Below are positions 1-10,553 of a stretch of 25,243 bases of DNA, piece after piece. The notes below the pieces were generated by a model. The model ran no database searches, was not told where the DNA came from, and saw only the letters and a program-made list of their open reading frames with translations. Source of the DNA: Funneliformis mosseae (taxonomy: Eukaryota; Glomeromycota; Glomeromycetes; Glomerales; Glomeraceae); assembly GCA_910592005.1 (NCBI GenBank), contig CAJVPP010000866.1:1-25243 (forward strand). Direction: 5' to 3'. Position numbers and translations under genes: made by a program. Position 1 is the stretch's first letter. Each line of letters begins with the position of its first letter.

Positions 1-2378
1 TGTCGACTCAAGGTCAACTTACAGGTCTATTTATATAAAATTGTTAACTAATACTATACTACGCCTTTCAATAAGTATATATAATAAAAATAATATAAGT
101 AATGAAAGTAGACTATATAATATTTATATTAAAAGGTAAACTATTCGATACATGTATTACATGTTTAACATGTATGATATTTGGCGCAGTTGAAGATCAT
201 TTAAGGCACAGTATGAACTGCGGCTAACACCGGTTAATAATTAGCCGGACTTTTGAATATCATCAGAGCAAATGTGGTATTTAATGAATTACAAGATGTT
301 TCTTATCATTGACTTTTTTATATGCACGATTGTGACCTGTTACTCCTATTATACCGTAGCATCTTCTGACACATTAGCAAAAATGCTACCTCTTTCGCAA
401 GTATTATCGTAAAATTTGCCTTTTTGTAAAAGTAAAAAAGTTTTGCTGGTTATTTCACAACATCAATTATGATCTTTAATTACATTAGCGCTTCTTCAAT
501 TTTCATATATATTTTCAGTTAGTTCACAATTATAGGTTCATCTGCAACGAGGGCAAATAACTTAGATAATTGACTATTAAACGACCAATTGCACTAGTAA
601 AAACAGGTCTGATGTATTTTTTGTTGTCTTTTATTAACGCACTTTTAAGGCATTTTCAACTTTTTTTGCCATGAAAAACTTGGATAAAAAAAATAAAGGG
701 TATAGAATAAAGAAATAGCAATTTTATAAAGAAAAGATTCATATCAAAATAAACATTTATATACTGTGACTAGTAAAATATGGTGAACAATAGTAAAAAT
801 TACATATTTTTTTTTTATCACGGGCGTTAGTCACCAGAGGATAAAAATGATTTTCAATTTTCACGCGACTGCGCCGTGAAAATCATTGATATCCGTGAAA
901 TAACTATTGTCATTATTTTATTGTCAAATGTATCGCATCAGTGAATCCAAATCAAATTTATTTGATATTAAAAGAAAATTTTTTAAATTTTTTTATCCTT
1001 CAAAAAAAAAAAAAAAACAAGAAAAAAGAAAAAGAGATTTATAAATTTATTAATCTAAGAAAACGAAAAAAAAATTTATAAACAAAGTTTCACTATTTTA
1101 TATACCAGCATATAAATAATATATATTAATCCATAAAATAATTCCTTCAAAAAAAAAAATTATTATAGAAATAAAATTATCCTCCTATCAAAAATAGGGA
1201 TTTAAATTTAGCATAAAATTTCCCACGGTGGTTGTTTTTGAATTTTCGTGCAATTTTTAGCCAAATGATTATTACTTTTCCAACATATAAAACAATAATC
1301 TCAATATTCAACTGGTATTTCAGGACAATTTTCATCAAATGTCCATTAATTTAACAATAGTTACATGACGTTGATAGTGTTAAAATAAAAATCGGTTTGA
1401 TGTTTGACTGCTTGCAAAGCATCATTATGCATTTGCATCGACTCTTCGTTTATTGTTTCAACAAATTGTGCTGATTTTTAATCTTTTTAATCAACTCTTT
1501 GATTTTATATAAAATAAAAAAAGGTGGGAGTTAAGTTATATATAGGATATTTTTACTATACGACATACAATAAAATAACTAGTTTGACATTATTGATATT
1601 AAAAATCAATCAAAAATGACGTAATCAATGCAGCGATGATAAATTATTAAATGACGCTTGGTCATTTTGACTTGAAATTTATAATTAAAAGATGTCATTG
1701 AGATCAGATCAAGGTCAATTGTCAATACTGCATAATACGTCAATAAAACTGATTTTTAACGTTTATGACGGCTAATATGGTTATTTTACAAAAAAATTAA
1801 TCAACCAATCAAAAAGCAAGGTGTGCTAAAATTACAAATTTTTTGATTTTTTTTTAATTCCAACCCTAGCATATGATGATATTTTATAAAAATACATAGG
1901 ATTTTTTTTTCGCTTTATTCATTAACGGCGGTCCTACCAAAGATATCCTACAACAAGTCAGCAATATTAGGTATTTTCTAAAGCTCCCATTATCAACCTT
2001 TTAAACATTGCTATAATGCTAGTATTCAAAGTATTCGATCAAATTTTATATATCGCAAAAATGAGATGATTCTTGTAAAAAATCCATTTAATATTGAAGA
2101 TATTAATTCTAAACTTCGAAGTTACATCGATTATCTGGTAAATAAGAAATTATAGTTAACACCGTCCCTCCCCCCCGAAAATGATGCACAGTTTATATAG
2201 GCTCACAATCACCAGATTTAACTTAAAGAAAACTTTATATGGTATTTGAGAAAATTTTAAAAAAAAAATTTTTTATGACAGCTTTTATATTTTCAATAGT
2301 ATATAAATAAAATAAAATAAAATGTTATTTCTAGCAAAACTCAATGGCGAGTAATACTTTTAATTTTCAAAAACATTT
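1..2378. other. AT-rich intergenic DNA without a recognisable gene
   Basis: No open frame of useful length or recognisable peptide was found on either strand. The stretch is dominated by A/T runs. A segment near 218-252 carries the motifs CGGCTAAC, CCGGTTAAT and ATTAGCCGG, which recur near 19.5-20.0 kb, so it is probably a fragment of the same repeat. A run of seven C residues lies near 2170 in otherwise very AT-rich DNA. The far end is the 3' flank of the minus-strand channel gene. Confidence 0.6.
847..886. repeat. Small imperfect hairpin
   Basis: ATGATTTTCA and TTTTCACG on the left pair with CGTGAAAATCAT on the right around a GC-rich loop; the left arm carries a bulge. It could be a transposon end or a chance fold. 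No flanking duplication was seen. Confidence 0.35.
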
Positions 2379-2384
2379 TTTATT
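2379..2384 (-). terminator. Candidate polyadenylation signal of the channel gene
   Basis: The minus strand reads AATAAA about 100 nt past the TAA stop of the channel gene. It is an exact match to the consensus in a very AT-rich background, so chance occurrence is easy. It is the best-placed exact match that I noted downstream of the stop. Confidence 0.3.
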
Positions 2385-2485
2385 AAATAAATATGTATGC
2401 ACACATGTATGTATATGTGTATATGTTAAGAAATATTGAAATAAATATAAAGTATTTGTTCTGTATAGCATTGTCGTATGATTAT

Positions 2486-5400
2486 TTAACTCTGAGAGTT
2501 CTCGGAATCCTTTTTATTTTTATCGAATATTTGCTTGTATGTCCTTTCTATAACAATAGATAATAATTCTTCTTCGGAATTTTCCTGAATATTGAGCTTG
2601 GTTAATAATTTTTGCTTTAATTCTGGAAATTCATTGGAATCCCATTCCTTCTCTTTAATTAGTTCTCGAACTTTTCTACGTGTAATATCAAATTTAGCAT
2701 GATAATATCTAGAAAAATAAATAAATAATTAATAAATTAATGGGAAGATATTTTGAGAAAATTACAAATAATAACATACATCACATCAGGAAACCAGGTT
2801 TTCCAACGTCTTTGGTTTGGTAATAAGTAAAATAACTCGATTTCTGCCAAAATCTATATTTAAAAAAAAATAAAAAACCATTTATTAGTAGAACGCAAAA
2901 CTAAAACGTGCACATATATTATGGTAATTTATAAATACCTTTGCCTTTTGTTTAAAATATGAAGCTCTATTGTTATCTTTCTCAATGGCATTACTTAGCA
3001 ATCCAATCAACAAATTCATAAGGTATACAGCAATTGTTAAAGAGAATAAAAACATCAATATAGCAAGAGATGTGTTGTTTTTATATTCCCAGTTAGAAAA
3101 GGCGCTTGAATCTCCTATTAAAAGAAAAATAAATATATTTGGGTTAGTCATTAATACATCGACATTATATTTATAATTGTTATTGAACGGGGCGTTAAAA
3201 TATCGGTTGGATATAGCCCCGTTCAATTAATAAAATGAATAATGTTAAATAAACAAATAAATTATACCTGTTAGAAATAAATACGTTGAAAAAATTGCTG
3301 TATCATAATCCGTAAACATGTTTGTGTTTGAATCAGGTTGTTGAGTCAATATTTGACCTGGTGCAATGGTTCCATCTTCTTGTATTTGAACATAACTACT
3401 AGTTAAATTCCAAGGATTATTGCTATCATTTCTTGTAAGTGGAGGATGATCTAAATCAAATTCTTGTCTTGGCCTTAAAAGAATCAAAAAAGCATGGGCA
3501 AAACCTAAGATTATAATAAATAATAAGAACAAGAAGGAGGCTATTCTCTTCGCAACACTAATTATAATTACAAAATAGACACCAAATGATTTAAATGCTC
3601 TAAAAAACAATAAAAACTTCAAATCTAACAAGAGACATGAAATTGCTATCCAAAAATAGGGTTTATTGGCTTCATCTTTGATAGATAACCAATAAATGGC
3701 TGTACAAGCAGGGGATAGATATGCTCCCAAATCTAAAAACATGAGATATTATTAAATATTTTGACAATTATATAATTCAACTGATTTCATTCTTACCAAA
3801 ATAGTTCCAAGGATCACGAAACCATTCACCACCATCATAAATAACCTGACGAAACTCAACAGTGGAATGAAAAAATCCAAGAATAATTGAAGCGATTAAA
3901 AGTTGATTTCTGAAACCTTCAGATATGTAATGATCAGAAAATGTCGTTGCAACAATAAAGCATACAAGTAAAATATTAAACATGGTCCAAATAACTATAT
4001 AATAATAAAATCCATATTTATTCCACTTGAAGTTAACTAATGCTTCACCATTCCATGTGTTATATATCGCACTACTTATTGTTTTTACAAATGGACTAGG
4101 TGTGGGTTTAAAGAAATCCGATAACCACCACCGCCTACCATCTTTTTGTGGATAACTAACAAATTTGATATAAGGATTCATAAAGGTAATTGTAGGATTC
4201 AAGTTTTCGGGAAATACTGAATCAAATAAAGAAGATCCCAAATGAGTAAATATATAATGACAAAAAGTAAATCCATCAAAATAAAAATCATTATTAATGT
4301 TAAAATAATTTAAAATATATAATATTGGAAAGGAAATAATTGATGTAAAGAAATATATTAAGGCTTCAATTACACAATAAAAAATTGTTAAGTATTTGAT
4401 TATTTTACTTGATTTCCCTTCCATTTGTTGTGTAATTCGATAATTATAACTATGCCAATAAATCGATCCAGTTAAATCAACTATTTCGATATCGGAAAAG
4501 TGATGAAGATGTGGAGTATTAAGATGATCTATTTTATAATCATAGGAATCTGTTATCATTCTTGTATTTGATGAAAATCTTTCAACAAATTCAGGATAAT
4601 GTTTATTCAATAATGGCATTGATCTAGTAATAATACTTAAAAATGACTTATTTTCTTCAAAATCTTCATTGAAAGCATTTAAACATTTCTTATAAATATT
4701 TTCTATTAAATCTACATCATGTTCCTCAATGGCAAACATTAATAATGCAGTGCCATATTTTAAAAAATATTCATTGTTTTCTTTAATATGTGAAATAGTT
4801 CCATAAATCAACTCATCAAATTCAATTTTGTATCCGAATGTTTCTTTAATCCTTTTAATCTTGCCTTCCGGATCGTGCATAGGGTGGAAATAATTCAAAG
4901 AAATTAACCTTTCACCTTTACTTGTACATAACCTCACATCCTTATTTAAATGAAAAATAAAAATGCCAATCTTTGTTAAAAGAATGATGGAATCATCATT
5001 TAACAATTTGCTTGCAAGTATATTAAGATCTTTCATGGTATCTTCAGTATTATTTTTAAGTATTTCAAGATACATCTTGTCTGAACAAAAAAAACGAATT
5101 AAATTCTCATCAATTGATAAATCATCTTTTGAAATTTTGATTTTCAATCTATTCTCATTTGCTAAATCTTCAACCGTCATTATTCGTTTTGTAAAATGAA
5201 TCATTAATTCTTTAATTTTAGATGTCCATTTATCATCATCATTCTCTAACTCTTTAAATTTATCTAACTGTTTAATAAAATAATTTGCCAACTCATCTTC
5301 AATTTTAGCTAAATTTTTGTCTTTAATATATGTATTCACTAAATTTTTAATTTGAATGGCTATAGGTTCCTTAAATTCTACAGTGTTCATTTTTTTTATC

Positions 5401-8400
5401 CATTCAATAAAATCTTTAGTTATCTCTTCTATATCGACAATAAAATCCTCCCCTTCAACTAATTTCTTAAGGGCTTTCTTTAATTCATTCTCTATTTGCT
5501 TTGCATCAATTTTCTCAGTTGGCACTTTATTAATTGACTTCTTTATTGCCTTTGTAAGGACTTCCTCCAATTTTTTACATTTAGTTATCTCTAACAGGTC
5601 GATAAACTTGTCTACTGACTTTTTATATTTATCTGTTCCTATCTCAGAGGTTCCTTTATCATTAGTTAATTTTTCAATAAAGGAATTCACTAGTGCATTA
5701 ACATTACTTTCTTCAATTTTGTTCGGTTTTTCATTGTAAATTTTCTCCTTAATAGATTTCTCTTCAATAAAACTATTCAACTGCTTTTCAAATTTAGCTA
5801 TATTTATCTCTTCAATTACTAAAATAAATTTTTTCACTATGGGTTTAATAATTTTGCTGTCCAAATTTTTTGCTGCAATTTGTTCAGTTATCCTTTTTTT
5901 AAATTTTGTTTCTGATCGTTCAATTGTCTTTTTAGCTAAAGCAAAATCAACTGTAAAAGTTCTCACCAAATCAATTAATTTTGTTTCGTTTAGATCTTCC
6001 TCTTTAAGTATATTTTCAATAAGATCATTTTCCAATCCTTTAATCTTAATTATCTCAATCTCTTCAATAAAATTATTCACTAAATTCTTAAATTTTTCTC
6101 GACTTTTTTTCAGTGAATCTTCTCCTTCATCAATAACAATTATATTTTTAAACTTATTTAAATCATCTAATAAATCTTTGAAATTGGTTACATTTTCCAT
6201 TAATTTCTTAATCAGTTCCTCTGATTTATTGCCTTGTTTTGTTTGTTCATTAAAATTTTTCAATAACCCGATTTTTATTATCATTTTAACAAAATTGTTC
6301 ACCGATGTTTCAATTTTTTCCTTCTGTTTATTACTTTCTTCCTCATCAATTTCTTTTATCTCCTTAAAAAAATTTTCCTTTATCCTGATAAACATATCTT
6401 TGGTTGTCGAAGATGATTCTTTAATATGATATTTCTCTAAATCCGAATCATCAATATCGGGCATTCTTATTTCTTTATTAATAAAATCTTTCTCTAATCC
6501 TTTAATTTTAATTTCCTCGATACCTGTAATAAAACTAGCCACGAATGTGTTTCTTTTATTTATTTCTATTTCATTTACTATAGTTCTAATATGAGTTTCT
6601 CGTGTTGGATCATTTGCATTAGAATTAATTATCTTATCAATTAAAGGTTTATTTATGTTGGAAATTATGTTTTTAAATGTTTCATAAATAGTTTTCAGTT
6701 TTTTTATTTCTTCGTCTATTCCATCTTCAAAATCAATCGTTAAATTTGTAAAATTTGTAATATATTTAGTAATAATATTTGATACTTCTAAATCTTCGAA
6801 TTCATTTATCTTTATTTTCCTAGTAAAATCTTCCACGATGTTATTAAACTTTATTTGTTTCTCATCATCTGATTCGAAATTGTTGAGATGGGTTATTTGA
6901 TTAATAAATAATTTCTCCAATTTTGATTTTATATTATGCTTTTTCTGTTTGCAAAGATTTTTATTTAATTCCTCAGATAAATTATTAATGCCGTAAATAA
7001 AATCATTTTGTAATTGTTCCACTAAACTTATATTTTGTTCATCAATTTTGTCAATTTTGTCAACCTGATCAAAAACAATTTTTCCTGTAATAATTTTCCA
7101 ATTTGAAAGTTCTTTATCTAATCCTTCAATTTGAATTATCTCATCAACTAAATGTTTTGATAATTGCATAAGATTTAATCTTAATTCTATAATTTTAGAT
7201 ACAAATTCATCTAATTTATTACTTATATCTTCCTTCTCGCGTTTGACTTTTTGAACTAAGTTTATATACCTATTTATCTTTTTGTCAAAATCCCTCACGT
7301 ATTGAGTGATTTCGCCTTTGATATTCTTTCTCTTGGTGTCTTCATTATTAACTTTGATCTTCTGTTTTTCTTCAATTTTCCAAATAATAGAACCTTTCTC
7401 CAATTGATATTCCCTTCCTAAATCATCCCCAATTTCAGAAAAAGTTAAGTGATCATAATCATTTTTGGGCTTAACAAATTCGACCTCCTTAGCTTCAATG
7501 CTGTCATCTGTTTCGAATGTAAATTTATAATTTTTTGAATTTAAATTATAAAATAGAGAAGGACTTGAATCTACAATCATTGATTCTAATAATGCATTAT
7601 CAAACAAAGAAAGTAATAAACATCTCAAGTTTGGACGTTTTATATCAAAAACATGCAGTTGTTTTTGTTTTTCTTCTAAAAAAAAAAAAGAAAGAAAGTT
7701 TAGTATTTGTAAATTTGAACATGTTATTTAAAATAAAAACCGTACCATTTTTTAAATTAAATTTCGCAATAGGAAAAGACAATTCATTTGAATAAACAAC
7801 AATAATGTTATCTAATTTCAAACAGGTGTATTCCTCATTACTAGAGATTTTAATATCTTTTGTTTTTATCTATTTATTAATTTATATTTTTATAAAAGAA
7901 ACAAATATTAGTTTGTATTTTCTTAATTAAAAACAATATTTTGAAAATTTATTAATTTACCTCATATATGCTTTTTGTTATTATAGTTGTATGACCCATA
8001 AGAACATCCCATTCATATATATTATCATTTAAACGTAGTAAAATTTTATTATACTTTGATATGTTTATTACATCCGCCCCATCAGATATCTTGAAGAACC
8101 TTTTCCACTTTGTTTTATTAGTTTTGGTTTGTATTGAATAAATGCAAACAATATTTTCCAACCCGTTAAAGCCGTCAACCGTGCAAGAGAAGATAAGATC
8201 TCCTTCAAGGTTAAAGTTACAATGTTGTACCTCCGATACTTCAAAATTCAATTTCAATTTCTTTTCTTGATAAATATTTTTCATATCGATGATCCCTAAT
8301 AATAATAATTTTATTAAATTTAATAATTTGACACGTGTAACATTTTAACCAATAATTATACTTACTGATAAAATAATTATCTTGAATATACGCTATCTTC

Positions 8401-8687
8401 ATTTGATCAGAGACACACATAGCTGAAATTGTATCGCCATATGCATAAACACTTTGTCTGAGCTTATAATTCAAATCTCCGTCTACTAGTAAAAACGTAG
8501 CTGCGTCATCTTTTTCATTGTCGTCTTTTTCATTGTTGTCTTTTTCATTTTCATTGGCGTCATTTTCATTGTTGTCTACGTCGACATACCAGTACCAGTC
8601 AATAACTTTGTTTTTTTTACTATAAGCAGCAATACATTCTCCTTTCGGTGATATTTCTATTATTTCGTAATGTTTAATAGGATTCAT
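2486..8687 (-). CDS. WD40-like N-terminus, helical-repeat insert and TRP/polycystin-type cation channel
   Basis: Predicted membrane cation channel of 1865 residues. The eight exons are 8687-8366, 8295-7961, 7869-7746, 7675-3797, 3732-3268, 3114-2939, 2853-2780 and 2708-2486. All introns are GT..AG (64-153 nt) and every junction keeps the frame. Residues 1-275 resemble degenerate WD40 blades (EISPKGECIAAYS, IYEWDVLMGHT). Residues 381-1104 are a Lys/Glu/Ile-rich helical insert. Residues 1106-1346 form the linker typical of fungal channels of this group. Hydrophobic segments lie near 1354-1383, 1483-1506, 1517-1535, 1555-1571, 1579-1597, 1617-1637 and 1725-1750. A pore-like FLTGDSSAF sits at 1706-1714, just before the last segment. 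The tail is soluble and acidic. The start ATG has a purine at -3, but an extra upstream exon cannot be excluded. Ion selectivity and gating are unknown. The exon model is strong; the function is by family resemblance. Confidence 0.85.
3182..3227. repeat. Perfect 12-bp inverted repeat inside intron 5 of the channel gene
   Basis: ATTGAACGGGGC at 3182-3193 is exactly reverse-complementary to 3216-3227, with a 22-nt loop. It lies in the longest intron (3267-3115, 153 nt) and is GC-rich against an AT-rich background. It could be a fold in the pre-mRNA or a footprint of a small inserted element. Confidence 0.7.
5145..7316 (-). repeat. Coding array of about ten degenerate ~74-residue helical repeats
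   Basis: Within exon 4 of the channel gene, a motif of the form F-I-x-x-I-x-x-I followed by L-E recurs. The Phe positions are residues 418, 486, 544, 642, 722, 796, 877, 951, 1016 and 1088, with weaker copies at 926 and 1060. The clearest copies read FITGIEEIKIKGLEKDFI and FIEEIEIIKIKGLENDLI. Spacing is 58-98 residues, averaging about 74. Composition is Lys/Glu/Ile/Asn-rich with few prolines, as in helical bundles or coiled coils. No known repeat family was recognised. Confidence 0.7.
8505..8576 (-). repeat. Coding microsatellite for an acidic Asn/Glu/Lys/Asp tract
   Basis: Repeats of about 15 nt on the plus strand (GTCGTCTTTTTCATT and variants) encode NEKDDNEKDD-like residues in exon 1. The tract interrupts the first WD40-like blade at about residues 38-61. 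Such tracts vary in length by replication slippage. Confidence 0.75.
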
Positions 8688-8873
8688 TTCAGAAATAAAA
8701 ATTTGATATTAGTTTGAGGAAGGAGCAATTTCGTGACTAGCTATAGGTACTAGGACAAAGAAAAAAAAGTCCTTTAAATAACAAATCATTGTTACATTCG
8801 AGTACAAATTAATAAAACTGATGGATAGGGCGTATAAATTTGTGTAAACACATCTTTTAGAAAAGAAAAACGT
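8688..8873. promoter_or_regulatory. Upstream region of the channel gene
   Basis: About 190 nt directly 5' of the proposed ATG on the minus strand. It should hold the 5' leader and probably the core promoter. No convincing TATA box or other defined element was identified. Confidence 0.25.
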
Positions 8874-9126
8874 AGTCGTGATGTCCACAAAAAAAAAAGT
8901 CATTGAGAATTGACTTAAATGGAATTTTTTGTTTTTTTGAATTAAGTCGTTTTTGATAAAATCAATAACACCCGAAGTTCAATGATGAAATCGCGTAACT
9001 TACTTTAAAAATAAAACAAAAATAAACAAAGTCGTGATACATATGCTCAAAATCACTAAAAAAACAAAGTATTGAAAATTGTCTTAAATGGATCTTTTTT
9101 TGTTTAATGAATTCGTTTTTGATACT
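8874..9126. repeat. Two diverged direct-repeat copies, 156 bp apart
   Basis: Copy 1 (8874-8962) and copy 2 (9030-9126) share AGTCGTGAT, an A-rich stretch with AAAGT, then TTGAGAATTGACTTAAATGG or TTGAAAATTGTCTTAAATGG, then a T-run, GAATT and TCGTTTTTGATA. Indels separate them. They may be remnants of transposon ends or an old tandem duplication. Confidence 0.6.
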
Positions 9127-9270
9127 ATTAAAAAACCTGTACTGCATAACATATCTGCAGAATATTCCCGAAAATGGTAAAACGTTATAAAAACGAAAAA
9201 TAAAATAAAATTTTCGTGGTCTAAAGGCAGTGTAACGTGCACACAGTTCATTGATTATCATTGCAGATCA

Positions 9271-9573
9271 CTATTCCCTAAAGATACAATACAATGAAAG
9301 TAGTGTAACTAATTTACAATAGTCACGGCACATCTGATAAATCTCATACAGTATTGACTGAAAAGGAACACAACTCAGAGAATACCCAATTTTGGTGTTA
9401 TTCAAGTTTTTAAGTTCAACTTGATAAAATTTTTCCAAAAAAGCTATAATTGATTGAGAATAATAATTGTTTTCAATGATCGAGAAATCATTAATTGATT
9501 TTCTTCGTTGAAATGCACATATGAAAAGTTCTTGAATTACAATTATTGAATGGATAAATATATAGAAATGCAA
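9271..9573 (-). CDS. Possible coding fragment, unknown
   Basis: An open frame of 100 residues on the minus strand includes the protein-like stretches FQRRKSINDFSIIENN, IIAFLEKFYQVELKNLNN and FQSILYEIYQMCRDYCKL. Its N-terminal part is hydrophobic. No family was recognised, and no splice sites were found extending it convincingly. It lies between repeats and a dead transposon, so it may be a remnant exon or chance. Confidence 0.25.
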   Translation of the reverse strand: MHFYIFIHSIIVIQELFICAFQRRKSINDFSIIENNYYSQSIIAFLEKFYQVELKNLNNTKIGYSLSCVPFQSILYEIYQMCRDYCKLVTLLSLYCIFRE

Positions 9574-10129
9574 ATTAAATAAATTAAATATATAACATCA
9601 TGCAGATCTTTGGAAATCAATGATCGTCATTTTTCTTGGCTTTTTTTCAATGGGCAAAAAAAAACAGCTTACAGAATTTGAGCGTGGAATAATTATTGGT
9701 TTTTACCAAGCGGGTGACTTTGAAAGAACTATATTCAAAAAACAAACCATTAAAAAATGGCTGTTTATGATATAACAGGTACTTTTACCATTGCTCTTCG
9801 AAGTGGGCGGCCAAAAAATTAGATGAACGTGATAAATGACATCTATAACTTATTGTTAGTAAAGAAAGACGTAAGTGATGCTCCGAAGCGATCGAGTCGA
9901 CCCGGTTGTTTGACCCGATTCGAATTTTTTCTCGATTCGGGACTATCATTTTTATGACACGAGTCCTAATTCAAAAAAACCCTGCCGGGTCAGGGTCACG
10001 TTTTTGCTTGACCCGAGTCGACCCGGTGACCCGGATGATCAGGCTTAAAACAATATCGATATAAATTGACGCGCTAGTATTTTTATTTTTGTTTTACGTT
10101 ACGAGACTTAAATTTGTAACAATTAAATA

Positions 10130-10231
10130 ATGAGTAAACCTATAGAGGTTACCGATAGTACAACTTCGTCTAGAAAACGAAAAGCATTGCGGAGTGAACA
10201 ATTACAAAAAAATAAAATTCTCGATTATTAA
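10130..10231 (+). pseudogene. N-terminal fragment of hAT transposase
   Basis: An ATG-initiated frame of 33 residues, MSKPIEVTDSTTSSRKRKAL and onward, ends in TAA. Its basic, Ser/Thr-rich start resembles the region before the BED zinc finger of hAT transposases, but no zinc-finger residues remain. The identity rests on its position inside the hAT element. Confidence 0.45.
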
Positions 10232-10257
10232 ACATTAACCAATACATTTTTTTATAA

Positions 10258-10380
10258 AGCAACAAGTGTTTCAGTAGAACGAGTTTTTTTCTGATCAGAT
10301 ATCAACCAAAGGATGTGGTCTTAAAGCTAATACAAATCGTCTGTATGTGCTTGAGATTCTGGTATAAAAAAACAGAATTA
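10258..10380 (+). pseudogene. hAT dimerisation-domain fragment
   Basis: The translation ATSVSVERVF, then a stop, and further on NRLYVLEILV, fits the C-terminal hAT family dimerisation domain (typically ATSVPSERVFS ... NRLSP ... LVFLK). One stop codon follows ERVFF. It is joined to the N-terminal fragment by an internal deletion of nearly the whole transposase. Confidence 0.75.
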
Positions 10381-10440
10381 GGATTAATGCTCACAAAAAA
10401 AAATAAATTTCAAAAATAAAATAAACACTTTTTTAGATTT

Positions 10441-10553
10441 GCGTCAACTGACAGTTGACGTGAGTCAGATGACTAATGCTGGCCAAACCTTCTTAAGGCA
10501 TTATAAAATCGGCCCAAAATAACCCATAATTTAGGCCAGTCGTCATCTGACGC
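10441..10553. mobile_element. Hairpin insert (putative MITE) nested within the hAT element
   Basis: The left arm GAGTCAGATGAC..GCTGGCC (10462-10484) pairs with the right arm GGCCAGTCGTCATCTGACGC (10534-10553). Both outer edges read GCGTCA inward. The left end also carries a 19-nt palindrome, CGTCAACTGACAGTTGACG (10442-10460). The size of about 113 bp and the inverted ends suggest a MITE or a foldback within the element. Confidence 0.5.

Noticed and set aside
2885..3226. A 113-residue continuous minus-strand frame suggesting a separate small membrane protein
   Set aside because: Its second half is exon 6 of the channel (last transmembrane helix). The first half is intron 5, and an acceptor at 3115 restores the family-like FLTGDSSAF junction.
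4963..6429. Several plus-strand open frames of 78-196 residues opposite the channel's helical insert
   Set aside because: They are antisense shadows of a long Lys/Glu/Ile-rich coding exon, giving Ser/Phe/Ile-rich translations without recognisable features.
7535..7795. Plus-strand frame of 86 residues
   Set aside because: It lies opposite exons 3-4 and an intron of the channel, with a poly-Lys stretch from an A-run, and has no coding character.
8709..9261. Minus-strand frames of 64 and 99 residues upstream of the channel
   Set aside because: They are Phe/Tyr-rich and overlap the diverged direct repeats, so they are most likely chance frames in repeat DNA.
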